Shown: positions 18,479 through 28,557, counted from the first letter of the stretch. The stretch: DNA of 64,000 nt from Pontibacillus salipaludis (GCF_014642405.1 NZ_BMIN01000004.1:1-64000), one strand, 5' to 3'. Notes: generated by a model not told the origin, from the sequence alone. Made by a program: numbers and translations.

Positions 18479-19254
18479 TATTTCTTTAACCAATCTGTTA
18501 ATTGCTTAACAGTATGCCGATTTACTTGGGGCGGAAAGTAATGATCTAAATCATAATAAATCCAGCTTGTATGGGGGAGGTCGTGCTCTTGTAATTCTTT
18601 CTCTAAGAGCCTGGCATGGTCAACAGATACGTTTTGATCCTTAGCTCCATGAATAATGCAGACAGGAGTTTCTAATTTATTTATAGACTTTAGTGGTGTT
18701 CTGGCCTCAAATCTTTCTGGATATTTATTAGGACTTCCCCCAACTACACGCTTGAGCATCTTTCTCAGATCAACACGTTCTTGGTAAGTTAGAGCCACAT
18801 CCGTAACACCACCCCAACAAACGACTTTATGAATACCAGAAACCTCAAGAGCCGTCCAGAGACCCATAACTCCACCACGAGAGAAACCGAACACATTCAC
18901 TTCTTCATTCACCATAGGATGATTAAAAAGGATCCTTGCCCCATTATGTCCGTCTTTACGATCACTTAAGGCAAAATCTTCTCTACCTTCCCCTCCCATA
19001 TTGCCACGATAACACGGTGCAAAGACAACGAAACCGTGAGACGCAAATTGAACGATTCTACCAATCCGAACTTTACCAACGCCTTTAATACCACCCCGGA
19101 GATATAAAAACCCTGGGTATTTCCCACTCTCTTTTGGTTCTACCAAAAAACCTTTTACCTTCAACCCTTCACTCCAGTACGTGACGAGAAATACATTCAA
19201 TTTAGGGTGCGGAGAAGGGTATCGTTGTTTAGAAATAATTGTTCCATCTTGCAT
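18478..19254 (-). CDS. ytmA: alpha/beta hydrolase YtmA (prolyl oligopeptidase-like)
   Basis: A 258-residue hydrolase. The nucleophile elbow GFSRGG places Ser125, the acid is likely Asp in IIHGAKDQNVS and the His in YDLDHYFPP. The N-terminal part (RGGIKGVGKVRIG, CYRGNMGGEGREDF) resembles the catalytic domain of dipeptidyl/acylaminoacyl peptidases without the propeller. Substrate unknown. The gene has its own AAAGGAGTT site. Confidence 0.8.
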   Translation of the reverse strand: MQDGTIISKQRYPSPHPKLNVFLVTYWSEGLKVKGFLVEPKESGKYPGFLYLRGGIKGVGKVRIGRIVQFASHGFVVFAPCYRGNMGGEGREDFALSDRKDGHNGARILFNHPMVNEEVNVFGFSRGGVMGLWTALEVSGIHKVVCWGGVTDVALTYQERVDLRKMLKRVVGGSPNKYPERFEARTPLKSINKLETPVCIIHGAKDQNVSVDHARLLEKELQEHDLPHTSWIYYDLDHYFPPQVNRHTVKQLTDWLKK

Positions 19255-19346
19255 AAAAAAACTCCTTTATAGGCATTCACACTATTTTGACAGCCACATA
19301 CGATAACGTATCTATTGAGTTTAATCTTACAGGAGGATTACTCGAA

Positions 19347-20336
19347 ATGAAAAAAATTCGTTTTCTTTTATATGTTTCGTTAGTGGCTTTACTTACATTC
19401 CCCTTAGCTGCATGTTCTCAATCACCTACAACAATTAAGGTAGCAGAAGTGACTCGTTCTATATTCTATGCCCCGCAGTATGTGGCACTTGAAAAGGGTT
19501 TCTTTGAAGATGAAGGCCTTGAGGTGGAGTTAACCACTACTTGGGGCGGAGATAAGACGATGACCACTCTTCTATCTGATGGAGCAGACATTGCCCTTGT
19601 AGGCTCTGAAACGTCTATTTACGTTTATGCCAGAGGGGCCTCAGACCCTATTATTAACGTTGCCCAGCTAACTCAAACAGATGGAACATTCCTTGTCGCA
19701 CGAGAGGAGCAACCAGAATTTAAGTGGGAAGATCTAAACGGAAGCACCTTCCTCGGTCAACGTAAAGGCGGGATGCCGCAAATGGTTGGAGAATACGTTT
19801 TGAAAGAACAAGGTATTGACCCAAAAGAAGACCTAACCTTAATTCAAAATGTAGATTTCGCTAACATCCCGAATGCATTTGCTTCCGGCACAGGTGATTA
19901 TGTACAGTTATTTGAACCAACAGCAAGTATTTTTGAACGAGAAGGAAAAGGTCATATCGTTGCTTCATTTGGCGAAGAGTCAGGGCATGTGCCTTACACA
20001 GTCTTTATGACAAAGAACAGTTTCTTAGAAGAGAACCCTGAAGAAATGGAAAAGTTTACTCGTGCTATTTACAAAGCTCAACAGTGGGTTCAGGATCACT
20101 CAGCTGGGGAAATTGCTGACGTCATTCAACCCTATTTCGAAGACACGGAAATTGATTTAATTGAAACTGTAGTTGATCGCTATAAAAGCCAAGGCTCTTA
20201 TGCAGAAAATCCAGTACTCGATGAGGAAGAATGGAACAACTTAAAGGCGATCATGGAAGAAGCAGGAGAACTGCCTGCAGACGTGGACCATAACACGCTT
20301 GTAAATACAAAAATCGCAGAAGACGTAATGAAATAA
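19347..20336 (+). CDS. ytlA: ABC transporter substrate-binding lipoprotein YtlA
   Basis: A 329-residue lipoprotein: the signal peptide ends in the lipobox LAAC (Cys23). The mature part is a type II periplasmic fold of the nitrate/sulfonate/pyrimidine-precursor (SsuA/ThiY) group, with FYAPQYVALEKGFFEDEGLEV near the start. I choose ATG 19347 because ACAGGAGGATT precedes it. It heads the three-gene ytlA-ytlC-ytlD operon. The ligand is not known; thiamine precursors or sulfonates are possibilities by family only. Confidence 0.85.
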   Translation: MKKIRFLLYVSLVALLTFPLAACSQSPTTIKVAEVTRSIFYAPQYVALEKGFFEDEGLEVELTTTWGGDKTMTTLLSDGADIALVGSETSIYVYARGASDPIINVAQLTQTDGTFLVAREEQPEFKWEDLNGSTFLGQRKGGMPQMVGEYVLKEQGIDPKEDLTLIQNVDFANIPNAFASGTGDYVQLFEPTASIFEREGKGHIVASFGEESGHVPYTVFMTKNSFLEENPEEMEKFTRAIYKAQQWVQDHSAGEIADVIQPYFEDTEIDLIETVVDRYKSQGSYAENPVLDEEEWNNLKAIMEEAGELPADVDHNTLVNTKIAEDVMK

Positions 20337-20351
20337 GGAGGAGTATGTAAA

Positions 20352-21125
20352 ATGACTTTCCTCAGCCTAAACCATGTCACCCATCAATACTTTTCTAAAC
20401 AAGGGTTTACGAAAGCTATTGAAGACGTCTCGCTTTCCATTGAGGAAGGACAGTTTGTTTCCTTCCTCGGCCCTAGCGGCTGTGGAAAGACGACACTTCT
20501 ATCCATCATAGCAGGACTATTAACTCCCACCGAGGGAACCGTAACCATTCAACGACAGCCTAGTTCAAATACCAACATTGGATACATGCTACAGCAGGAT
20601 TACTTATTTCCGTGGAAGACGATCCAAGAAAATGTGTTGCTTGGCCCTCACATTCAAGGTAACATCACGGAAATGAAAAAAGAGAAAGCCATTCAAATTT
20701 TAGAAGAGATCGGTCTTGCAAGCGTCGTTAAATCTTATCCTAGTCAACTTTCAGGCGGGATGCGTCAAAGGGCTGCTTTAGCAAGGACCTTAATGACAGA
20801 TCCTAAGTTATTACTCCTTGATGAACCATTTTCCGCATTAGACTATCAAACCAAATTAAAACTCGAGAATTTGGTCTCTCAGATGCTAAAGCAATACGGA
20901 AAAACCTCTTTACTTGTTACTCACGATATCGGAGAAGCGATTGCTATGAGTGATACTGTTTACGTCCTTAAAGCGCGTCCAGGTAGAATCGCAAAAACAT
21001 TCCAAGTTCCTGATCATTTACGTACGTTAACACCTTTTGAAGCAAGGCAGCATGCTGATTTCAATGACTTATTTCAAACCATATGGAAGGAGCTAGATCA
21101 GCTTGAATCGGAATCCATCAACTGA
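20352..21125 (+). CDS. ytlC: ABC transporter ATP-binding protein YtlC
   Basis: A 257-residue ATPase with Walker [10 protein letters not shown] (40-48), signature LSGGMRQR, Walker [13 protein letters not shown] and H-loop VTHD, as in SsuB/TauB/ThiZ. It has a 15-bp gap after ytlA with AAGGAGGAG, and it overlaps ytlD by 23 bp, so the three products form one importer. Confidence 0.88.
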   Translation: MTFLSLNHVTHQYFSKQGFTKAIEDVSLSIEEGQFVSFLGPSGCGKTTLLSIIAGLLTPTEGTVTIQRQPSSNTNIGYMLQQDYLFPWKTIQENVLLGPHIQGNITEMKKEKAIQILEEIGLASVVKSYPSQLSGGMRQRAALARTLMTDPKLLLLDEPFSALDYQTKLKLENLVSQMLKQYGKTSLLVTHDIGEAIAMSDTVYVLKARPGRIAKTFQVPDHLRTLTPFEARQHADFNDLFQTIWKELDQLESESIN

Positions 21126-21909
21126 TGAAACTCGTTTTCAGCAGCATTTAAAGAAACTCCAAAAAGAAAAGCGTTCAATAATGATATGGCAATTGATTAT
21201 ATTTACTAGCTTCTTTAGCCTTTGGGAGATAAGCAGTCGCCTACGGTGGGTTGATCCACTCCTCTTTAGTTCACCAACTAAAATTGGCGATCTGCTTTTA
21301 GCTAAAATCACTGATGGCTCAATCTTTATGCATATGCGAGTCACGCTTTTAGAAACAGTAGCAGGCTTCTTGCTTGGAACCGTTCTAGGTATTTTATTAG
21401 CTGCTACTTTATGGTGGTTTCCAAAACTATCTAAAATCATTGATCCTTATCTTGTTATTTTAAATGCAATGCCTAAGGTAGCACTAGGACCGATTATTAT
21501 CGTTGCGCTAGGACCCGGCTATTTCTCTATCATCGCAATGGGAGCTATCATTTCCGTCATCATTACAACTATTGTTGTTTATTCAGCATTTCAAGGGGTC
21601 GATAGAAATTACGTTAAAGTCCTTAGAAGCTTTGGTGCGAATAGATTCCAAATCTTCAAAGAAGCTATACTCCCCGCTTCCTTCCCTACGATTATATCGA
21701 CCTTCAAAGTAAATGTTGGGCTCTCATGGGTTGGAGTAATCGTTGGTGAGTTCCTTGTATCTCAAAAGGGGTTAGGGTACTTGATTATTTATGGCTTCCA
21801 AGTATTTGACTTCACACTAGTCCTTGCAAGCCTTATGATTATTGCGATTTTTGCTGCTATCATGTATCAACTGGTGGAACGGTTGGAGCGAAAGTTAATA
21901 AGGGGATAA
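21103..21909 (+). CDS. ytlD: ABC transporter permease YtlD
   Basis: A 268-residue permease of the SsuC/TauC family with about six helices and the cytoplasmic EAA-like loop ([23 protein letters not shown]). The start is TTG 21103, with AAGGAG ten bases upstream, inside the end of ytlC. The first 28 residues are hydrophilic. Confidence 0.85.
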   Translation: MNRNPSTDETRFQQHLKKLQKEKRSIMIWQLIIFTSFFSLWEISSRLRWVDPLLFSSPTKIGDLLLAKITDGSIFMHMRVTLLETVAGFLLGTVLGILLAATLWWFPKLSKIIDPYLVILNAMPKVALGPIIIVALGPGYFSIIAMGAIISVIITTIVVYSAFQGVDRNYVKVLRSFGANRFQIFKEAILPASFPTIISTFKVNVGLSWVGVIVGEFLVSQKGLGYLIIYGFQVFDFTLVLASLMIIAIFAAIMYQLVERLERKLIRG

Positions 21910-21932
21910 ACGCATTAAATGAGTACAGTACA

Positions 21933-21977
21933 AAAAAACTCAGCATCTCGGAGACTAATCCAAGAGCTGAGTTTTCT
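21933..21977. terminator. bidirectional terminator of ytlD and ytkD
   Basis: AAAACTCAGC (21935-21944) pairs with GCTGAGTTTT (21966-21975); the stem includes the end of ytkD. Confidence 0.75.
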
Positions 21978-22431
21978 TAATGTAATCTAAACTGTGAGGT
22001 AGTACCTCATCCTTCATCATAAAGCTAAACTGAGTGTTTCGCTCTAACCCTTTCGGTAAGGTATCTAAGCATACAGGACCTTTCGTTTCGAAATAGGTCT
22101 CCTGTTTAGTGAGGTTCGAAATGGTTGCGAAATAAATATTCTTTATTATACAACCGCCTTTACCATCCACATGATACTGACCGATATACGATAAGGCTTC
22201 AACCTCTCCCCCAGTCTCCTCCATGACTTCACGAACCGCTGCTTGTTCCGGAGTCTCTCCTTCTTCTACTTTCCCACCAGGAAATTCGATTCCTCGATCT
22301 TTATGCTCGGTAAGTAGCCATTTTCCATTATAACGACTAATAACCCATACATGTTTTGGGTGTTCAGAAAAAGGATGATCGGTAAAAGAAAGCTTCACTT
22401 CATTATGGTAATAATCATAAAACGTAATCAA
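21955..22431 (-). CDS. ytkD: Nudix hydrolase YtkD
   Basis: A 158-residue Nudix protein. The box [21 protein letters not shown] (from residue 52, ending near 76) has all the catalytic acids. B. subtilis YtkD is an antimutator that hydrolyses 8-oxo-dGTP and other NTPs; the same role is likely. It keeps its place after ytlD, and the two are convergent. Confidence 0.85.
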   Translation of the reverse strand: MITFYDYYHNEVKLSFTDHPFSEHPKHVWVISRYNGKWLLTEHKDRGIEFPGGKVEEGETPEQAAVREVMEETGGEVEALSYIGQYHVDGKGGCIIKNIYFATISNLTKQETYFETKGPVCLDTLPKGLERNTQFSFMMKDEVLPHSLDYIKKTQLLD

Positions 22432-22469
22432 TAACGATCAACTGCCTTTATTGCTTCATTTCCTATTCA

Positions 22470-23060
22470 CTATGAATGGTTTATTCCATCAATAATCCAA
22501 CCTTCATTTGTATGAGTAAAGACAAATGAAACCGTGTACTTTCCATAAAGCTCACTTGTATTATGTTGAGTAACAGCTATACGTCCATCCTCTAATGTTT
22601 CAGTTGTGTAAGATTCGTTTTCTTGAAACCAAGGTGGTGTATCAGTTGGAAGGATATACAGTCCATTATTATATTCTTTATAATAAAAATCAACATATTC
22701 CTTTGCAACAGATTTATTTGCTATGGATGAAAACGACTCAATTAATTCTTCTTTGCTATCATATGCCACTACACGAGAGTCTTGATTGGACTTTTGTACA
22801 AGTTGATCCATAAATTCACTAGTGACTGATGTTATAATTTTTTCTGTTAAAACCTCTTTTTGTTGATTTTTATTGGAAGAAGTTGTTAATTCGGGTTTCT
22901 GTTGCTGTTTTTGGTGGAAAGTTATCTCTGTATGACCGGTGTGATCAGATCCAGATAATTGGTCCTGCGCATTTAGCGAATTAGGCTGTTGATTTGATAT
23001 CACTACGAGTAACGCTACCAAAATAATAGGAATGATTGCAATTGACTTACCTAGGTTCAT
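22470..23060 (-). CDS. membrane-anchored protein of unknown function
   Basis: About 196 residues. An N-terminal hydrophobic segment (about 6-22) is a signal anchor or uncleaved signal, followed by a polar Gln/Lys/Asn-rich linker and a C-terminal domain of about 115 residues. The end (ELYGKYTVSFVFTHTNEGWIIDGINHS) has the look of an NTF2-like/SnoaL-type cone fold; that is a guess. I choose ATG 23060 because AGGGGGCA precedes it. It is divergent from the lipoprotein at 23165. Not recognised further. Confidence 0.65.
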   Translation of the reverse strand: MNLGKSIAIIPIILVALLVVISNQQPNSLNAQDQLSGSDHTGHTEITFHQKQQQKPELTTSSNKNQQKEVLTEKIITSVTSEFMDQLVQKSNQDSRVVAYDSKEELIESFSSIANKSVAKEYVDFYYKEYNNGLYILPTDTPPWFQENESYTTETLEDGRIAVTQHNTSELYGKYTVSFVFTHTNEGWIIDGINHS

Positions 23061-23164
23061 ATCTGTTGCCCCCTGTTTCTTATGGTGTGTTAATAACCTA
23101 TTTCCTTTTTGCAGCACGAAATAAACTCAAATTCAACTAATTTGATTCTAAGGAGAGAGTAATT

Positions 23165-24004
23165 ATGAAAAAACATGTACAAATCTGGTCAGCTTTATGC
23201 TTTATACTGGTCATCACGATAGGATGTTCTGGTCAGTCTGAAGAAAGCGGAGCAGAAGGAGAGACCACTGAAGAGAACAAAGACCTTTCTGCTGCAGAAG
23301 TTTATGAGAAATCATTAGAAGCTACAGAGGAGCTAAAAAGCTTCTCGTTAGCTACTGATATTAAACAGTCAGTTAGCATGGGCGAACAAGAAGAAGAACA
23401 AAAGATAGAGCTGTCTTCAGAAGGCGACTTCACCATGGACCCTCTTTCTTATCACCTAGTAACAGAAGCCATGGGACAAAACATCGAAATGTACTATATT
23501 CAGGATGGCCTTTATTTTAAAGATCCAAACAGCGGAAATTGGCTTAAAGGCCCAAAAGACTTAATTAATCAGTTTAGTCAGGCAGGTACAATGCAACAGA
23601 GCCCAGAAAAACAACTTGAAATGCTACAGGATTATTCAGATAGTCTAACTATGGATGAAACAGAGGATGGCTATGTTATACATTTAGAAGCCAATGAGGA
23701 AGATATGAAGCAGTTCATCGAAAAGGCTTTATCAAACGGTGGGGCTGTCCCCAAAAATACAATAGAACAATTCACAATCGATCATTTGGCCTTTGATCTT
23801 ACAATAAATAAGGATCAATACTATCCAAAATCATTAGATATGAAAATGGATATCTCATTGGAGCAGCAAGGTAGCACAGTCTCCGTTAAACAAGAGATCA
23901 AATCAAATTACGATGAGTACAATGAGATTAAGGAAGTTCGTATTCCAGAAGATGTGAAAGAAAACGCAGAAGACATAAGCAATATGCAGGGAACCACTCC
24001 ATAA
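23165..24004 (+). CDS. lipoprotein, DUF6612/LppX-like
   Basis: A 279-residue lipoprotein with lipobox ITIGC (Cys21) and an acidic linker. The mature part resembles the LolA/LppX half-barrel group (DUF6612): it alternates amphipathic strands, for example ELKSFSLATDIKQSVSM and YYIQDGLYFKDPNSGNWLKG. Such proteins may carry hydrophobic ligands at the membrane; this is inference. The gene has its own terminator. Confidence 0.75.
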   Translation: MKKHVQIWSALCFILVITIGCSGQSEESGAEGETTEENKDLSAAEVYEKSLEATEELKSFSLATDIKQSVSMGEQEEEQKIELSSEGDFTMDPLSYHLVTEAMGQNIEMYYIQDGLYFKDPNSGNWLKGPKDLINQFSQAGTMQQSPEKQLEMLQDYSDSLTMDETEDGYVIHLEANEEDMKQFIEKALSNGGAVPKNTIEQFTIDHLAFDLTINKDQYYPKSLDMKMDISLEQQGSTVSVKQEIKSNYDEYNEIKEVRIPEDVKENAEDISNMQGTTP

Positions 24005-24010
24005 CACAGA

Positions 24011-24043
24011 ACAAGAGGTCGCTACTTAGCGACCTCTTGTTTC
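24011..24043. terminator. bidirectional terminator
   Basis: A stem ACAAGAGGTCGCTA/TAGCGACCTCTTGT between convergent genes, followed by TTTCA on the plus strand. Confidence 0.8.
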
Positions 24044-24046
24044 ACA

Positions 24047-24406
24047 TTAAGTTAAGGGGTTCTCTTCTCCATAGATCTTATCAGAATCTTCGTCGTGATC
24101 CATTCCTATTGACTTAATGAACTGCTTCGTTTCGTCGTCGCCCAACTCATAAATCATTTTGTAAGCTTCGCGCATGGAGTAATCATAATCATCATTTTGT
24201 GAGTCCTCAGAATAATGGCGAAAAGGAATATGTGATCTCCAAAACGATCGCTCATCTGCACTAAATACTTCGTTAAGTACTTGGCGTAGTCTGAACATTT
24301 CCTCTTCTGTCGCCTGAATGGTAAATACGTCATTATTACCATCACGAATTTGCGAAATCTCTTGAGAACCCAGGTTAATATAAAACGTTCGCTTCTTATT
24401 TTCCAT
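24047..24406 (-). CDS. conserved small acidic protein of unknown function
   Basis: About 119 residues, strongly acidic, with no signal or membrane segment. The first half looks like a beta domain ending in a helix (ATEEEMFRLRQVLNEVF); the second half is Asp/Glu/Tyr-rich and helical. I choose ATG 24406 because GGAGGGTG lies seven bases upstream. Not recognised. Confidence 0.65.
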   Translation of the reverse strand: MENKKRTFYINLGSQEISQIRDGNNDVFTIQATEEEMFRLRQVLNEVFSADERSFWRSHIPFRHYSEDSQNDDYDYSMREAYKMIYELGDDETKQFIKSIGMDHDEDSDKIYGEENPLT

Positions 24407-24531
24407 TAACTTCACCCTCCTATTCTTTACTTTTTGCACTTATTTAACGAATTATGAACAACATTTAAAAAAAGCCGCATAAGGTAATGAACAAAGATAG
24501 ACTTTTGAGATTGAGGGAAAGGAAGTTGATT

Positions 24532-24789
24532 ATGAAATTTGCTGATAGCTTATCTGAACTTTATAAGAAGTATTTCGAAACGGACGATTACTTACCTCTA
24601 TTTGTCCACTCTATTATTGAGCAGATGGACCACAAAGATTTGCTCCAGATTGTTAAGCAATGCCAAGAAGAGGAGCTCCAGGAATTCGTAGCAAGTTATA
24701 TTATCGAAAGAATGAAAAAGACTTCTACAAATTCCATCACCCCTCCTTCGCCTTATTCTACTAATAAACCACAGAAGAAAGCTTTATAA
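24532..24789 (+). CDS. small helical protein, DUF6154-like
   Basis: An 85-residue protein. The first 60 residues (MKFADSLSELYKKYF..., IIEQMDHKDLLQIVKQ, EELQEFVASYIIERMKK) resemble the DUF6154 cytosolic proteins of Bacillus as I recall them; the Pro/Ser/Thr-rich tail is probably disordered. The ATG at 24532 follows AAAGGAAG. Function unknown. Confidence 0.6.
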   Translation: MKFADSLSELYKKYFETDDYLPLFVHSIIEQMDHKDLLQIVKQCQEEELQEFVASYIIERMKKTSTNSITPPSPYSTNKPQKKAL

Positions 24790-24862
24790 TTCATCGACTT
24801 TTTGAACTTTCTTTAAACTTATAAACTCCTACTCCCCCTTCACGTGTCCCTAAATTCCAAAG

Positions 24863-24897
24863 CCAGGTGGATGGAATCCTCATCTTTCCATCCACCT
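24863..24897 (+). terminator. strong hairpin after the DUF6154-like gene
   Basis: A 12-bp perfect stem AGGTGGATGGAA/TTCCATCCACCT. There is no clear T run, so it may be a processed or stabilising hairpin rather than a terminator. Confidence 0.45.
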
Positions 24898-24913
24898 CAC
24901 GTGTTTCATACAT

Positions 24914-24946
24914 AAAAAAAAGCCGCTTCTAGTTTTTTAGAAGCGG
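24914..24946 (-). terminator. terminator of the siderophore operon
   Basis: On the minus strand CCGCTTCT pairs with AGAAGCGG and eight T follow. The stem contains the stop codon of the FhuF-like gene. Confidence 0.8.
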
Positions 24947-25675
24947 ACAGACTTTGCAATAGGAATGCTCATTATTTAATTGGTAGGTCAAACAACAGAA
25001 CCGCCGCTTCTCCTCTCCCCTTTCTTTACGTAAGGCAAGATCAGTAATGGGGTTTTGTTTTTGTTGGAATACAGTTCCTTCTATACTACGTATAGTCTGG
25101 TAGTCCTGCAACACAGTATTCGCTTGCTCTTCGTTAACAATTTCATAAGCAAACTGTTCATAAAACCAGTATACATAAGTAGCGAAGTTTTCCCACATTG
25201 TCTTCATGGGTAGCTTTGTTACTTCTTGCACTGTAGTGAAAATCGGCAAGACCATTGTTTCAATCATTACGGTGAAATAGTGTGCTACAGACTTTTCTCT
25301 TTCCCTATTTTCTATGAGCAGGGTACGACGGGACTCATTGCTCCATTTGGGAAACCAACTTTTTTGGTCATCCAAGCGAATCAACTTCTTATCCTCCACT
25401 TCTACTACAGGCAATTTTGAATGAAGAGTCATAGGGGCAAGCATACCCGTTACAAAATAATAACCTAGCCTTTTCGTAATCATAGAAGCAGTAGCGATCG
25501 AAGAATCAGACTCTATAAATGAATCAACCTGTTCGAGTATTTCCTTAAATTGCTTCACATCCCTAAAAGCATCTAGTGAAATCTCTTCCAACCGTTGCTC
25601 GCCTATATGATAAGTTGGATGATAGTATCGAAAATAATGATGTAATACATCAATTTCATCCAACGTTAGGTTCAT
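24929..25675 (-). CDS. FhuF-like siderophore-iron reductase
   Basis: A 248-residue protein whose C-terminal motif C227-C228-x11-C240-x2-C243 matches the unusual [2Fe-2S] motif of FhuF (C-C-x10-C-x2-C in E. coli). Such cytoplasmic reductases release iron from imported ferric siderophores. It is the last gene of the Fur-controlled operon and overlaps the ATPase gene by 20 bp. The rest of the sequence is weakly conserved. Confidence 0.8.
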   Translation of the reverse strand: MNLTLDEIDVLHHYFRYYHPTYHIGEQRLEEISLDAFRDVKQFKEILEQVDSFIESDSSIATASMITKRLGYYFVTGMLAPMTLHSKLPVVEVEDKKLIRLDDQKSWFPKWSNESRRTLLIENREREKSVAHYFTVMIETMVLPIFTTVQEVTKLPMKTMWENFATYVYWFYEQFAYEIVNEEQANTVLQDYQTIRSIEGTVFQQKQNPITDLALRKERGEEKRRFCCLTYQLNNEHSYCKVCPLLKN

Positions 25676-26486
25676 TAGACATCACACTTTCCTTAATTAA
25701 ACAACGACCACGCCCATAAGGAATGCACATTGGTGTTCCAAAGATGGGGTCACTCGTAACGTTACAAGTCATACTGAACACATCTTGAACAAACTTACAT
25801 GTCACGATCTCTTCTGGTTTGCCTTGAGCGTAAACAGTCTGATCTTTTAAAGCCACAATATTATGAGCATATCGGGAGGCTAGATTCAGATCATGAAGCA
25901 CCATGACAACGGTTCTTCCTTCTCTTTCATTTAGCTCAAACAATAGGTCCAGTATTTCAATTTGATACGTCATATCCAAGTATGTCGTCGGCTCATCAAG
26001 TAAAATGATATCCGTATCCTGAGCAAGGGTCATCGCAATCCAAGCTCGCTGTCGCTGCCCACCTGATAACGAATCAACCGTTCTCTCTTTCAATTCTTCA
26101 AGATTCGTGTCTCGAAGAGCTTGCTCTACTGCATCTTCATCATCTTGCGACCATTGCTTGAACCAGTTCTGATATGGATAACGACCTTGTTTAACGAGTT
26201 GTAGGACCGTTAATCCTTCTGGGGTCACCGGACTTTGGGGAAGTATAGCAAGTTGCTGCGCTACTGATTTAGTGGACATTTTTGAAATGGCCTTCCCATC
26301 CAAAACCACGTTTCCACTGTGAGGTTTCAATAAACGAGCCATTGAACGGAGAAGGGTAGATTTTCCGCAACCGTTTCCTCCAACGAAGACTGTAATCTCT
26401 CCCTTTGGTACCTCTATATTTAAATCATTAAGAATTGTCTTCTCTCCATAGCCAAGCGTTACATGATCTGTTTTTAAATTATTCAT
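25656..26486 (-). CDS. iron-siderophore ABC transporter ATP-binding protein
   Basis: A 276-residue FecE/FhuC-type ATPase with Walker A GGNGCGKST (36-44), signature LSGGQRQR, Walker B IILLDEPTTYLD and H-loop LHDLN. The C-terminal tail with Cys and Met residues (CNVTSDPIFGTPMCIPYG) is common in YusV-like proteins. It partners the two FecCD permeases upstream and probably the lipoprotein at 28736. Confidence 0.9.
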   Translation of the reverse strand: MNNLKTDHVTLGYGEKTILNDLNIEVPKGEITVFVGGNGCGKSTLLRSMARLLKPHSGNVVLDGKAISKMSTKSVAQQLAILPQSPVTPEGLTVLQLVKQGRYPYQNWFKQWSQDDEDAVEQALRDTNLEELKERTVDSLSGGQRQRAWIAMTLAQDTDIILLDEPTTYLDMTYQIEILDLLFELNEREGRTVVMVLHDLNLASRYAHNIVALKDQTVYAQGKPEEIVTCKFVQDVFSMTCNVTSDPIFGTPMCIPYGRGRCLIKESVMSNEPNVG

Positions 26487-26500
26487 GTCAACCTCTCCTT

Positions 26501-27556
26501 TTAAGCCCGCTTATTTGAAAATAATAAAAAGATAAAATAGGGCGCTCCAATTGTAGCTGTAAACACACCAGCAGGAACAATGTTAGGCAAGAAAAGTGTA
26601 CGCCCAATTAGGTCAGCCCCTATTACTAGAATCGCTCCAATAAGACCTGAAAGGGGTAACAGGGCTCCATACGAAGAGCCTACAAGTCTTCTCGCTATAT
26701 GCGGGGCCATTAAACCAACAAAGCCAACTCCTCCAGCGAAAGAAACCGCAATACCAGCTAGTGCTGTACTTACTAATAAGAACAGGAAGCGATCCCGTTG
26801 CAAGTGAGAACCTACTCCCGCCGCTAGTTCTTCTCCGAGCTCTTGTACGTTAATCCTTCTTGAAAGTAACAAGGATACAAAGACAAGAACAAGAATAGAA
26901 GGAACAATGATCTTCACTTGGTCCCAATTTGCTCCATAAACACTTCCGGTTAACCAAACATTGGCTTGTGATGCACGGTAAATAGGACCTACGATCATTA
27001 ACGTATTCGTTATGGCTTGAGTAAGGGCAGAAAGTCCGATACCGATTAATATGATTCTCATCGGCGAGACACCATTCTTATAAGCTAATAAATAAACAAA
27101 GACACCTACTAAGCTCGCACCTATAAATGCCGCAACTGGCATCCAATGAATACTAACTGTTAAAGAATCAGTCTCATCGCTAAATAGCGTTAAGAATAAT
27201 ACAACCGCTACAGCGCCACCACCTGATATCCCGATAATATCAGGGGAAGCAAGAGGGTTTCGAATCATCCCCTGAAGAATAGCACCACTTAAAGCAAGGC
27301 CTATCCCGACAAACAGAGCCACAATGATTCGCGGAAGTCTCAATGTTTCAATGATTAAATTCTGTACATCCGTTCCTCCTCCGAAGAATACCGTGACCGC
27401 ATCAATTGGAGGGATGAATGTTTCCCCTAATGATGCAGACATGATAAACAAAACGCATAACAATCCTAAAAATAGGCTAAAATACGTCAGAGCCCGTTTT
27501 TCAAGAAAAAAGGATATTCGATCTTTTTTGGAGCGTATCTTCACATATTTACTCAT
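26501..27556 (-). CDS. iron-siderophore ABC transporter permease (FecCD family)
   Basis: A 351-residue FecCD-type permease with 9-10 helices and conserved GGGAVAVV, SGGVGFVGLMAPHIARRLVG motifs. The hydrophilic N terminus has Lys/Arg-rich residues. It overlaps the other permease by 4 bp (ATGA), so the two should form a heterodimer. Confidence 0.9.
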   Translation of the reverse strand: MSKYVKIRSKKDRISFFLEKRALTYFSLFLGLLCVLFIMSASLGETFIPPIDAVTVFFGGGTDVQNLIIETLRLPRIIVALFVGIGLALSGAILQGMIRNPLASPDIIGISGGGAVAVVLFLTLFSDETDSLTVSIHWMPVAAFIGASLVGVFVYLLAYKNGVSPMRIILIGIGLSALTQAITNTLMIVGPIYRASQANVWLTGSVYGANWDQVKIIVPSILVLVFVSLLLSRRINVQELGEELAAGVGSHLQRDRFLFLLVSTALAGIAVSFAGGVGFVGLMAPHIARRLVGSSYGALLPLSGLIGAILVIGADLIGRTLFLPNIVPAGVFTATIGAPYFIFLLFSNKRA

Positions 27557-28557
27557 GTTGATTTCAATCCTTTTCGGGCAATATAAATAAAGAATGGAGT
27601 ACCGATTATTGCCGTCATAACTCCGACAGGTACTTCTTCTGGCATAATAATATATCTAGCACTAATATCAGCTAACAGTAAGAGAATTCCACCTAATACG
27701 GCGCAATAAGGCAAGATCCATCTATGATCATAACCGACAATGTATCTAGCAAAGTGGGGTACAACAATTCCAATAAAACCAATAGGTCCTGCAATAGCTA
27801 CTGCTCCTCCAGACAGAAGAACAGTAAGTACTCCAGCTGACAGCTTTATGTAGGCTGTCTTTTGCCCTAGACCTTTTGCCAAATCTTCTCCCATTGTTAA
27901 TATATTTAAATGCTTACCGATTAAAAATGTACCGATCCACCCTACAAGAATGTAAGGGGAAAGTTGTTGCAAATAATCAAGGTTTCTTCCTTGCACACTT
28001 CCAGCTAACCAAAAGAGCACTTCATCTAAGGCTTTTTCATTTAATACAAGAATACCTTGAGTTAATGATGAAAATAATGCCGCAATAGCTGCTCCCGCTA
28101 ATGTTAAGCGCACAGGCGTTAATCCTTCTTTTCCTATTGAACCTATTGCATACACAATAGTCGCAGCAACCGCTGCACCTGCAAATGATACCCAAGCCAT
28201 CATTCCAAGGGGAAGAGATTGAAAGACAGCAATAGCCATAACCACGAAAAATGAAGCACCTGCATTCACTCCAAAGATTTGAGGAGAAGCGAGTGGGTTT
28301 CTGGTTAAAGCTTGAAGTAAAGCACCAGCTAAAGCCAGTGATCCTCCCACACATGCTGCAATAAGAACTCTTGGCAATCGCAATGAACGAATTACGATTA
28401 AAGTGTTATTCTGCTCTTGTGTCGTAAAAGCTTTCCAAGCATCGCTGAACGAAACGTCCGTATATCCAAGAACAAGACTTAACCCCATACATATCACTAA
28501 CAGAACAACACTTACCAAAAAACCGATTCCTTTTGTTCTATTCGACTGCAAAACCAT
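27553..28557 (-). CDS. iron-siderophore ABC transporter permease (FecCD family)
   Basis: A 334-residue FecCD permease with the same motif set (GPIGFIGIVVPHFARYIVG). It is the first gene of the leftward operon. The ATG follows TAGGGGAAG. The promoter and Fur box lie 50-95 bp upstream. Confidence 0.9.
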   Translation of the reverse strand: MVLQSNRTKGIGFLVSVVLLVICMGLSLVLGYTDVSFSDAWKAFTTQEQNNTLIVIRSLRLPRVLIAACVGGSLALAGALLQALTRNPLASPQIFGVNAGASFFVVMAIAVFQSLPLGMMAWVSFAGAAVAATIVYAIGSIGKEGLTPVRLTLAGAAIAALFSSLTQGILVLNEKALDEVLFWLAGSVQGRNLDYLQQLSPYILVGWIGTFLIGKHLNILTMGEDLAKGLGQKTAYIKLSAGVLTVLLSGGAVAIAGPIGFIGIVVPHFARYIVGYDHRWILPYCAVLGGILLLLADISARYIIMPEEVPVGVMTAIIGTPFFIYIARKGLKST

